Origin: Cornus controversa
Lineage: Eukaryota > Streptophyta > Magnoliopsida > Cornales > Cornaceae
DNA: 64,000 nt
Assembly (NCBI GenBank): GCA_026545225.1
Contig: CM048849.1
Coordinates: forward strand, 8,148,041-8,212,040
Direction: 5' to 3'
Shown here in pieces: positions 1-10,166 of this stretch. The notes beneath the pieces were generated by a model. The model had not been told where the DNA came from. It saw only the letters and a program-made list of their open reading frames with translations, and made no database searches. A program made the translations under genes and the position numbers. Numbering within the stretch: position 1 is the stretch's first letter; the number at the start of each line of letters is the position of its first letter.

Positions 1-1400
1 AAAAATAAGAAATAAAAAATAAAAATAGTTGTAGTATAAAAAGGGGTCTTGAGTCCTGACAGAACATTAGAGTTTCATTTACTATGTCTGCACTCTGAGG
101 AGGAAGGAAGAAAAACAAAGGGTAGGATATAGAGATCATCAATTCAAATTTCACTACCCTTTTTATAATATGTAGCATGTCCTAGTCATCAATCTATTTT
201 AGTTGTACTAAAATATCCATATACATAAGAGTATGCACACAGAAGACCGTTAGTTAGACAGGGCAAAAATGAATTGCTCTTCACAGTAGTTCGTGACTCG
301 ACATGGATCATTGAATTCATTTTAGCCCCATGCACATGCTTGTTAACTGTGTAAATTTATATCTATATCTATATATATATATATATATTATGAATGCATG
401 TCAATGTAGATAAGGGTATTTTGAAAATGTATATATATATGTATATGCGGGTGTGTGTGCCTTGAATTCAAACGTGTACAACCTTAGACATATTCATGGA
501 TATATATATATTTAAATATAAACAACAATATAAAAATACATATGAGAAAACAGTCTAATCCATCTATTTATGTGTGCATATGTATAAGCAAATCTGTGTA
601 CATATCATATATATACATGTATATCGTTGTATGTACAAAACAATATAAATGGAAGCAGTGGATTGTGATTATTAGTAGTGTTACTAGTTCTTGAATAAAA
701 ATAAACTATAACCCACGACAAAAATGTAATGCTTCAGATAAAATAAAAAGAAAAAAAGGAAAGAAAGTCAGGATAAGATGTGATCTAGTACCATTTTTAA
801 TTTAAAAAATGTGTTTTAGAATGAGGAATGGTATCCCCAAGATTAGAGGATGTTAAATTAAAAATAGAGTTAGAAGTATATTTTATTCGTAAGCAAATAT
901 GAAATTTGGTTGGAATTTTTTTGAAGAAATAACATGAATCCATATATTTTGATTCTATTCCAACCCCAACTTTAAAGTGGTGATATGACTAGTATAGACC
1001 ACTGCTTAAAAAAAAATCAATACCACTATAATATAAATAAACATAGTACAAAATCCCCATGTTTTGAATTGAAATCAGAATAGAATTAAGGTTGAAATTG
1101 AAGGGGGAAATAAGGAAAAAGCTAGGCTTTCTGAAAGTGCAGGTTGCTGGAAACCAAGAATAAAGAACCCCCAGGAGCTGCCTGCTGTGCAAGGTCCACA
1201 TGCGGGCCAAGCACATGCTGGTCGTGCAGCTTCCTCGAGTGTCGAGTCGTGTCATAGTTGGGACTCCATTCGCGCGCAGCCCAATCAATTGGGCCCACTT
1301 TTACGTCCATCCAAAAAATCAATATTATTTATTTGACTTAATAATTAATGAAAATCGTTTTGGGGTACTAAGAAATAAATAAACATTGGAATTACTAAGT
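1..1400. other. AT-rich non-coding DNA with TA microsatellites
   Basis: Probably part of the VPS13 intron that leaves the window. It holds TA tracts near 371-388, 430-445 and 605-625. I recognise no gene. A short GC-richer block at about 1125-1310 has open frames on both strands but no family resemblance. Confidence 0.5.
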
Positions 1401-1414
1401 GTTTACTTGAGAAA

Positions 1415-1664
1415 GTGGTAAAGGTGTTAATAGTGCGGTGTGGGGATTATTAGAGGTCATTATTGATGGTTTTATGAAAGGGGAGCCCCTTTTATCTGCT
1501 ATAACAAGTCATAATCAATATGACTGAGATATTATCAGTTTATCAACAGTTATTCACGCTATTTGCAGATTTCCCTTCAGAAATGTAGGCAAAATGGTGA
1601 TCGCAGTTATTCTAGTCTATTTTATTGTTGTAAGAAGACTTTTGTTTTATCTTTGTTAACTGCA
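1415..1664 (+). repeat. Left LTR of the old retrotransposon
   Basis: The right boundary is set by TTAACTGCA followed two bases later by the primer-binding site. The left boundary is approximate because no clear TG start or target duplication is visible. It is homologous over its length to 5615-5886 and 57690-57985. Confidence 0.55.
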
Positions 1665-3199
1665 AATGGTATTGGAGCTTTCTCTTAGATCTGCGATTAT
1701 TGCGGATCTATGGCTCAGCAAGGAACCAAGATTGACACAACAGAAGACTTTCAGAGCCTGCAACATCAAATTTCTCGACTGACAATTATATTCGAACAAC
1801 CTGAAATCATTTCTTCTCTAAATATGGACATTAGGTGACAAAGGGATCAGCGAGTAGATGCATACCAATGTCATAATTGGACAGAACAGCCTATTAGAGA
1901 AAGAATTAGCAGCATAAGCAGTTATAAAGTGCAAAACGAGGTGATGCCATATCAGTTAAACAGCCACAAAACACTTGGACAGAAATGGTGAACCATACCA
2001 AAGAGTCTGCATTTTGTTACTACACACATGAGGGGTTCAAATACAAGTCTGCCAAGTGTCCAATAGTTTTGAAAAATCACATTATCAATGCAAATTCAAC
2101 TTTCTTGCTTCAACAACTTGATTGTGGAAGACAATGGAAATTATGTTGATTTTGTAGGCATCATTAACTCAGTAGATGGGAAGATGAAGAAGGTGAGACA
2201 CTGGAGGAAAATTCAACTTTCTCTCTTCAAGAACTTGAAGAAGAAATTTCTTTAGTGAATAATGGAGTTGATTTACGCGAGGATAAAAGAAATCAAGTGA
2301 TAATTGAATCAAACAATGTAACTACTAAAGTTCCATCAGGCGATGATGAATCTGAGATTGGAGAGGACAAAGAAGCAAGTAAGGCGAAAGAGGAGAAATA
2401 AGGAAGCAATCAACAACTTGTCTAAAGTTGAAGAAGTTGTCACAGTCCAATCTATTTATCATAGATTTGATTCTGACGCTGTGGGAACATCTAACTTACG
2501 CTGGCTGGAAAACAAGGAGGTAGGAAATCTGAAGATAAAATGGTGTGTGGTGCAGTAGGCATTATTTTTGAAAGGAAGTTTCCTTGAATAATTTGCTTAG
2601 AAATGATGCATTTTTTTTATACAATACATATCGGTCTAAATTCTTTAAGAGAGAGAATTAAAGATCAAGAGAACTTGCAATATTGATAGGAAAGTGATAT
2701 TCTACTAATTTACAAAGATTTTAATTAGTTGATAAATAAGAAAATTATCTAGATGTGTATATATGAAATATATATATATATAAATATATTATATGCGATT
2801 GTAGTAATGGTGAGGATAGAATTTTTATGTGAAACATGTGTAAATAATTCATGGTTACATTTTTAGAGTAAATTTTGAATAAGTTAAATTGATTAAAAAT
2901 CATGTTAGAAAGTTCAATGCATCACATGAAAGTGTTATTTTAAGTAATTACGCATGAATACTGATTTGTTACATGGATGCAATGAAACTGACTAGTGGTG
3001 GGAAGATTTTGCTGACTTTGATTACTGGAACCACATAGTGGTTATGTATATACATATGTATATATATATATATAGGCATATGAATTTATATTTGGGTACA
3101 GTGTACATGATATATACATGAACATATTATTTATGTAACCATATCCGGTAGATTAGACCCAAAACAAGACTAACTGGATTCCCACCAGAGAACAAGCGC

Positions 3200-3200
<1 letters not shown>

Positions 3201-3238
<38 letters not shown>
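3201..3238. repeat. (TA)n(CA)n compound microsatellite
   Basis: About nine TA units (3201-3218) run directly into about ten CA units (3219-3238). Shorter TA tracts occur nearby at about 2765-2785 and 3055-3075. Confidence 0.95.
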
Positions 3239-3239
3239 T

Positions 3240-5490
3240 ATAATAGTTAGTTGGGAATTGGTAGTCATGGCTGAGATATCGTTTTGGGGTCAAGAATTAT
3301 TCATGTTTGCTTTGTGAGGGAATCAAGGTTTTGGATGTGTTTTGTGTTTAGGAATTGAAACACCATGATTTTGGTATGATTATAGGGAGTTTAAGGTCTG
3401 ATTTTGAGGTTGGAAGGGGCTGGAGCAGCAAGCTATGGTAGCTGGTACGTTCTGGGTATGTTTTGGGGAAGAAGAAGAAGATGGTGAGTGTGGGCCTTGC
3501 GTACGCCCACTCTCGGGCCAAGCGAGTGAGGAAGTGTGTGACTCACCCCAAGTGGGTTTTGGGTGGGGTTTTGGCCCACTTGGGTAATTTGTTGAGTTCG
3601 ATTTTATGGGTCAGCAATTGGGTCCATCTAGAATATTAAAATATTTATCTTATATTTTTCATTGATAAAAATTAGGAAAATTATTTATAAATTACTGAAA
3701 ATTATGAAAAAAAATGTAGTTAAATAATATTAATTTGCTTAAGTCAAAATATGCATAGAAAATTAGATTTAGGTGAGGTTGAGATTAATTAGCCATTTAT
3801 TTAGTCCGAAAAGTAGCACTTTTAGGTGCTAAACCTGAGAGTATGAATTATTCATAAATAGTTAGGTCAATTTTTTTTATTGGTAGATAGATTAGGTAGG
3901 ATTAGATGTTTCTAGGTATGGTGAATTATTCATAAATAGTTAGGTCATAAAATTTATAGGTAGCTAGATTAGGTAGGATTGCATGTTTCTAGGTATGATA
4001 CTCTCATTACATTAGGCTTATAGATTAAATATAGTAATTAGAGTAGGTTTTAGGGCACGCGCGTGTAGGGGTGTATGTGTGGGGCGGGGGGTTGAAGTTG
4101 ATGGTTGAAAATTGTGGAGTTGGACAGGTTGTGTACATGTCCAAAATTTATTGGTGCACCAATCATTCGAGTTGATGAGCTTAAGTAATGGTTTTGGGTA
4201 AGCGTCCCTTTGGTTGAGTTTGTGATCCTCTCCGCACACAGATGTGATTTGGGTTGAGGTTGTGATCTTCTCCCATCATTGATAGTTGGATTGAGGTTAT
4301 GATCCTCTCCCACTATCACTAGGGATTTAGGTATTGTTGTGTATGAGGCCTATCACTACGGTATGTGTTGAGTTGAGTTGTGATCTCTCCCAGGCATAAG
4401 AACGAAGAATGTGATTTGAGTTAAGAAGTGTACCTATGGTTTTCAGAGACATACGTTACATAAACTCGGGTACGTGTGTCAAGTTCGGGTATGTATCCAT
4501 GCATTGGACGTGTAGAGTCCTCAAACAAAGGACACGTGGACACTTCTAAAGATTCATATTATTTACTGTTTTTATTATATTTCTAGAGTAAAATCAAGTG
4601 TTTAGGTAATATTGTGTTTAATATAGGCATTCCACTCATTTCAAAGCAATAATATAAGAAAATTGAATCACTGAATAAGTTTTTTAGATGCATGTCCAAC
4701 CAAAGGGACACATATCCCATACTCATGTCCAAGTATTGTGTCCGACGCGACACGAGTACTTCACGTGCCTTTGAAGAGTCCATGTAAAACATTCAGAGAC
4801 TAGCGTTCTCTTATTTGATGGATTGTTGGTATTTGTGTGTGACCTTAAAGGGAGGATTATCATTGGTGTTGAAGCTTAGAGCCTCAGAGCAAGCCCAAGT
4901 GATGGATAGTTTAGTTTTAGATATGTCTTGATCATGCACTTAGGGTGCATATTGCTAGTGACTAGTTGGTTATATGGTATTGAATTGTTAAGGGTATAGA
5001 AATTTAAGTATTGATGGTTGATCATTTATTTATGGTTGCTATATGCTCTTTTAATGAAATTCATTATTACTTAATTAATTAATTGAACTGCTTAATGATA
5101 ATGTTTTTATATAATTGTATTAATTGCCGAGGTATGGGGGTTTTTATCGATTAGCTAGAATGTTAATTATTGGGCTTTCCCAAGTTCATCCCTCTCTTTC
5201 CAAACATTTATTTTAGGTACAGACCTACTTAGTTCGTGGAGGTGGCTTGTGATGGTCTAGAGACATTTAGTTTTATTATTTTTGTTATTTTTAATTTTTA
5301 TTTTTTAGCATCAGTGATCATGTAATGAGGTAGCATGTAATAGAGATGACATTTTATTAGTTGATATTTTATATTGGAGATATGTTTTATTTAATATTAT
5401 AGTGGATGGATTTGAGAGTTGAATTGAAGTCATGCACTGAATTTAAGTGTTGGACTAAATGATCTTGTATTAAAATTTCGGGGCGTGACA
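3240..5490 (+). mobile_element. Probable gypsy-type LTR or large non-autonomous LTR element remnant
   Basis: The interval ends TTTCGGGGCGTGACA at 5490, a terminus often seen in plant gypsy LTRs. Before it is the AT-rich stretch with GGCTTGTGATGGTCTAGAG. The upstream part has four imperfect units near 4215-4390 containing GTGATCCTCTCC, GTGATCTTCTCC, ATGATCCTCTCC and GTGATCTCTCCC. No protein domain is seen. The left border is a guess. Confidence 0.35.
4451..4792. mobile_element. hAT-type MITE, family A copy 1 (342 bp)
   Basis: It is flanked by a perfect 8-bp direct repeat TCAGAGAC (4443-4450 and 4793-4800). The ends are imperfect inverted repeats: ATACGTTACATAAACTC on the left, and ATGTTTTACATGGACTC from the right end read on the other strand. 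The interior is rich in GGACACGTG/GTACTTCACGTG-like words. It has the same length and internal order as the copy at 34081-34422, but in the opposite orientation. An 8-bp duplication fits the hAT superfamily. Confidence 0.75.
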
Positions 5491-5614
5491 TAGGAGTTGT
5501 TGTTCCAATGTAAAAATCCTATTAGTTCCACTCTTGGTTCATGATTTGTCTTCAGACGAGTTTTGGAAAACTACTAAATTTCAAAAGAGAGATCTAAAAG
5601 TTGGTTCCTGTCAA

Positions 5615-5886
5615 TAACCTAAAATGGTAAAGGTGTTATTAATGTTGTGTGGGGATTCTAAAGTCAGTCTAGAAAAGATCGAAGGTCATTATTGATTTAA
5701 TTATAATAGGACAGCCCCTTTTCTCCGATGTAACACGTCTTAATCAAAATAAAATATTAATTATAAACAATTCTTCAGGCTTTTCCCAAATCTTTTTCAG
5801 AAATCTAGCTCCAACGCTAATTGGAGTGATTCTAGTCTATCTTACTGTTGTAAGAAGACTTCTCTTATATTTCTGTTTGTGCTGCA
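5615..5886 (+). repeat. Right LTR of the old retrotransposon
   Basis: It shares the block order of 1415-1664 and ends GTGCTGCA at 5886. It resembles the copy at 57690 even more closely, because it retains TCTAGAAAAG before the AGGTCATTATTG-like part that is missing in the left copy. Confidence 0.55.
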
Positions 5887-6110
5887 GAAGTATTAAGGAA
5901 AAATTATAGAAAATTATAATACAATATATTAAACTAACGTTTACCTTATTGAGTCAAATTAACCTTAAGAACTTGAGCTTAAATGAGACTTCAGTGGACT
6001 AAATGTGAAATTTATTAAGAAAGTGACTCTTAAATACTTAAAATCCAATAGTAAGAATTATATATATATAATTAGGCCTTGATATTACACGAAACCCTAA
6101 AACAAGTAGA
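5887..6110. other. AT-rich spacer, nothing recognised
   Basis: It contains a short TA tract at 6059-6070. No coding or repeat signal was found. Confidence 0.4.
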
Positions 6111-6910
6111 ATTGTAGGTGTCTAGATGTCATACTCTCCCTAGTTTTTTTCCATAATTTTGTCGGTAGTAAGTAATTTTGTAGTTCAGGCAGTCTATAGG
6201 ACATGAGGGTGTTGTGTAGCAACATGTCACGGGCCTAGAGTTTCTCCACCACTCTAGCCACACCTGTGCAGCACCAAGACGTTGTTGCTCCTCACACAAG
6301 CCTTAGTTAGCCTAACTCCACGCTCTCTCTAGCCAATGTACTCCGCTCGTGCCACTCACTAGTGTACGATAGTGGCTATCTCCCTCACTCGCCTGCACAC
6401 TCACTCACACTTGGGCACACTTCACACTTGGTCAGTAAGAGGAAAAACTACTTGTATTACTACTCAAAAGAAGTGTTTACAAGGCTCACTCTTACACTTG
6501 GAGCTTCTCACTTCTGGAGCTTGATTCTTACAAATGACTACCTTGCCTATTTATAGGCATCCTAATTCCTCTCTAGAAACGTCTTCATAAATGCTTACAT
6601 ATTAATTACCTCTACAAATCTCTCTACAATTCTAGAACTTTCTACTATTCTAGACTCTTCTCTAAACTTCTACAAATATCTACGATACTCTCCAACATTA
6701 TAGAACCTTCCAGTTCTCTCTACAACATTCTACACTTTTCGAGATAACTCTGAAAACTTCACTATACTTCTAGAATGTTCTACAACATTCTATAATCTTC
6801 CACATCTCTCTAGAACACTCCACACTTCTCTAGATACTTCTGGAAGACTCTAGAATCTTCCATATCTCTCTAGAATACTCCACATTTCTCTAAACACTTC
6901 CAAAAGACTA
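6110..6910 (-). promoter_or_regulatory. Minus-strand promoter-like block (probable LTR remnant) with heat-shock-element motifs
   Basis: Read on the minus strand, about 300 bp of degenerate TTCTAGAA words (6590-6910) lie upstream of a TATA box (TATAAATA, complement of 6549-6556). A leader follows with GTAATACAAGTAG-like sequence and several GAGTGTG words. Two windows match the three-unit heat-shock element nTTCnnGAAnnTTCn exactly: 6630-6642 and 6768-6780. Heat-responsive copia LTRs such as ONSEN have this architecture. No second LTR, primer site or coding region was found, so the LTR identity is an inference. Confidence 0.45.
6740..6910. repeat. Imperfect ~60-bp tandem repeat
   Basis: At least two adjacent units share CATCTCTCTAGAA-ACTCCACA-TTCTCTA-ACTTC. 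One starts near 6801 and the next near 6861, with weaker older units to the left. It overlaps the heat-shock-element-like block. Confidence 0.6.
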
Positions 6911-7545
6911 TAGAACTTTGCTTTCTTTATGCTATGCAGATGCCAAATAGTGTCCTGCTCAGCGTTCGCATTGTGCCTGCATGGCGAAACCTCCTCTTGC
7001 AAGTTGGCGGGACGTTACAAACAGTTGTGAATTGCAGTTGAGAATTGGTGGTGGTCAAGACTAGTTTGGGGCGTGGAGACATTTGGAGTATGGAAGTGCA
7101 TGTGTGAGTCCAACTATGATTTGGTGCACCAATCCCTTCAGGTGAGGTTTTATATCTCTCCGACAACTGAGGTATGTGTTTTGGTAGATGCGCGAGTACT
7201 CTACATATGAAGAGTTATGTAATCTCCCAACCATAAGGAGGAGGGGATGCGGGGAGGACTATGTGGTCTATGTCGTGGCATTTCTAAGGTTTGTCTTAGT
7301 ATCGCTTGGCTAAAACCTATTGAAAAATAATAGTCAACCTCCCTTTAGATTTGTCCAAATATCTCTAGCCACCCCTAGCATTAGTCAAACCTTGTGTTAG
7401 TCGGTGGAATGATTTTTAAATACCAAAACTACCCCTAAATGACGTAAAATGACTCAAATAACCTTTGACTACCCCAAGCCCACAGTGCTTTGACCACCTC
7501 AATATGAATCGAGAATTGACTCCATCTTTTCCCTTATTTGCCTCA
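6911..7545. other. Unassigned non-coding DNA, slightly GC-richer
   Basis: 7080-7215 contains TTGGTGCACCAATC and ATCTCTCC words also present in the 4150-4400 repeat region, so it may be a diverged relative of that element. No gene was identified. Confidence 0.35.
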
Positions 7546-7550
7546 TTTTT

Positions 7551-7659
7551 TAGATTATTCGAATTATTTGCATCATTGATTCCAAGATTATTCCAATTGT
7601 TTCCATTATTTACCACTCTGAGGTTATTGGAATTGTTTACTTTATTTATTCTAAGATTG
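7551..7659. repeat. 33-36-bp tandem repeat, about 3 units
   Basis: Units start at 7551, 7584 and 7620 with the core AGATTATTCGAATTATTT or AGATTATTCCAATTGTTT, and a fourth partial unit follows at 7653. On the minus strand it translates as Asn-rich NNSNNL repeats, which explains a 137-codon open frame without implying a gene. Confidence 0.8.
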
Positions 7660-9491
7660 GAATAGGTTCCCGCCGAAGATGAGCAGGCAAAGGAACCAAG
7701 GCGAGAGACTAAGCAAGAACAATAGGCAGGTTCCTTATGATGTGTCAATTCACCACCATCTTCATTTGAAATTTCTTCATCTTCTCCTCTAGTTTTGAAT
7801 CTGCAATGGCTTCGGTGAATCAGGATCAAAGGTATCTTTGTCAGCTTGCCTTCGATGACGGTGAAACTTTCTGGTTGGATGTGACCGCCAATAATGGCAG
7901 ACTTATATTGTTTATCCTTTCGCCGGAGTCAAGCATGTGTTGGAGGGTGTGGAAGACCTGGAATCCATTTTTCCCTTTCTCAGATGGTATTGTGGTCTTC
8001 CATGTCTGTGCCTATTAAAAGTAAAACTCTCAAAACAGGCCCTTTCTTTTTTTGCTTTCTATTTGTAATTTTCCTGTATACTATCAATAGAAAGGTTCTG
8101 AGATCTATCTGTGTGCTTTAGAAAATCCAATTTTCTTGTTTTACTATCAATGGCAATTGAAGGGTGTTGTGATCCCAAACCAATATCCAGTCTGCTCGTA
8201 TTTGTGAGAAGCAAAAGAAAATCTAAAGTAGCTTTCAACTCCTAAAATCAAACGACGGCACCACCACACATGGCGAAGAAGAGACCACCTCTGGATAACG
8301 TAACCAATCAAAGGGGGGGGGGGGGGGGGGAGAGAGAGAAAGTAGTTAGATTCAATTTGAGAAGGGTAAGTGTCTAATTTAATATTTATTTGATGACATC
8401 ATCCAAAACAATAGTACTAATCTTTAGTGAGGCCAAAATGGTAGTTTCACAAATTCTGTTAAATAAATTGACGGTGTTCAAGTTTGACAGGGAAGGTCAC
8501 AGTCATTTTGCAAAAAATTTTAGCTGAGAGATAATAAGGCAAACCTCAAGGGAGGTCAAAAATATTCACCCTTTCAATTATTTAGTAGGATCCTTGTTTG
8601 GACCCGATAGTAGCATACTACCACCCTAAGTGAAAAAACAAGATTTTATTACTTCGACCCAAAAGCAACGAAAAATAAATCAGTTTAGTAAGATGCCTAG
8701 AAGCAGGGAATACATTTCCCAAATACCTAACATCATTTCAGGTTCATCAGGAAGCTAGTGAAAAATATATATGATATACGTCTTGACAAAAAGCAGAACA
8801 GATCCTAAACCATAGAATTAGACGGGGAAGATTTACGCACATAAGAAAATAGAGCATGATGGAAAAATGAAAAAGAGATTCTTAAATGCCATGTTAGCAT
8901 ATATTCAGGCCAAATTTGAGTAGAAATTCCATTAATCATGCAGAAGATTAGATGTGTCTAATAAGAAAGAAATGTTAAGCAATTTCAGAGATCATTTATA
9001 ATACTAGATTATGCAAGAACAAACAAATGCATTAGTCGAAAGTTAGAAATGGTACCAATTGAGATAAAATGAGGGAAATTTGCCCGACATAGATCGTCAT
9101 ATGGACATAAATCAACAAGAGTGGAAAAGTTACAAAATTTAAATTAATGTGCAAAAAATGAAATAGCACAAACGAACGTAAGGCGAGGTTGCGAGAGAGA
9201 TCATGTTTGAGTTAGATTTAACCAGGAAATGCTTCTAAAAAGAGTTGATTAAGAAGACAAAACCATATAGCTAGGAAGGAATAGTTAAGACAAGTCTCCT
9301 TGAGTTGCAAAATTTTTCAACCTTAAGACGAGTCTCCCTGAGTTGCAAAATTTCTCAACCTTCGCACTTACATAATCCTACTTACTCTGTGCGTTTGTTA
9401 TAGGTTGCTGCTAGAGAAAAAGTCAAAAAAGCAAATTTTGATGCCACTTACATGAGTCCAGACAAAAAATAACTAGATAAGAAATGCATAC
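7660..9491. other. Intron-like DNA with a poly-G tract
   Basis: It includes G18 at 8313-8330 followed by AGAGAGAG. A short open frame at 7806-8018 (plus) has no recognised relatives. The sequence 9290-9365 contains a direct repeat of GAGTTGCAAAATTT-TCAACCTT. I searched for, and did not find, the VPS13 continuation expected after FVNVKIE. Confidence 0.45.
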
Positions 9492-10166
9492 CTCAATTTT
9501 CACATTTACGAAGCGCAACCTCTTACCACGTCCAATGATAATGATAGGTCGAAATCCAGTTAAAGGGACTTCCTTCAGATCTGTTTCTAAACTTAAAAAT
9601 ATTGTCTTTCCACAACCATCATATGTATACTCGTCAACCCCTATAGCATCCGCTACTAGCTGTCTACTCGGAGACAGGTGTACTGTATCTTCTGTCTGCT
9701 TGTAAATGGGAGCTGATAGTATTATGCTGTTTTTTCTAGTTATGGGATCATTTTTGGGATCCATCAATTCCTCCCTACCAGTTATTGCTCCCAAAGCTGG
9801 CACAAAAAACTCACAAACAGCCAGAAGGAAATCAGGAACAACAAGAACCCGGGGCTGTTGTACCCGCACAACAAATGATTGGGATAATAAACGACGTCTA
9901 TAGTCCATCACAAGCATAGTAGAATTTGGTACATCCATGCTGGGTGCAGATTGAGAATCTATTTGCATAAAGCCACCTTTATTTAAGTAAAAGGGAAAAA
10001 TTCCAGTCGAAGCTTGTTTAGGAACATCGGCACATGATCCAAGCATCAGGCGCATTTCAGGTTTTGTGTTAGAGCGAATATCCAAAATAGAAAATCTGGG
10101 AATAGTTACATAAAGGTCTGCCTCAGATAATGAAGTCAACCTATATGAAACCCAAAGACCTTCTAG
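9492..10166 (-). CDS. VPS13: VPS13 exon ab (last visible)
   Basis: It has 225 codons: [56 protein letters not shown], ending [14 protein letters not shown]. The acceptor is ctgttgttgcag. The donor GAG|gtatgc closes it in phase 0. No continuation exon is recognisable to the left, so the following intron is longer than 9.4 kb. Confidence 0.94.

Larger units (their letters stand above)
1415..5886 (+). mobile_element. Old LTR retrotransposon remnant with nested insertions
   Basis: Two related blocks flank this interval: about 1415-1664 and about 5615-5886. Both carry ggtaaaggtgtt, the GTGTGGGGATT stretch, a CAGCCCC or GAGCCCC core, a GATTCTAGTCTAT-like stretch and TTGTTGTAAGAAGACTT, and both end in TGCA. 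After the left block comes TGGTATTGGAGC at 1667-1678, close to the TGGTATCAGAGC priming site for initiator tRNA-Met. Then comes an ATG at 1710 opening a gag-like frame (MAQQGTKIDTTEDFQSLQHQ) that soon stops. A 71-codon open frame at 2343-2558 is lysine-rich and unassigned. The interior also holds later repeats. Confidence 0.6.

Noticed and set aside
4215-4400. Four GTGATCYTCTCC units considered as a CRISPR-like or regulatory array
   Set aside because: The units are imperfect, irregularly spaced and within a probable LTR in a plant genome.
6927-7166. 79-codon minus-strand frame
   Set aside because: It has no recognisable motif and overlaps sequence shared with the 4150-4400 repeat region.
9484-9903. 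Plus-strand frames of 65-73 codons
   Set aside because: They lie over VPS13 exon ab, whose minus-strand frame is clearly the coding one.
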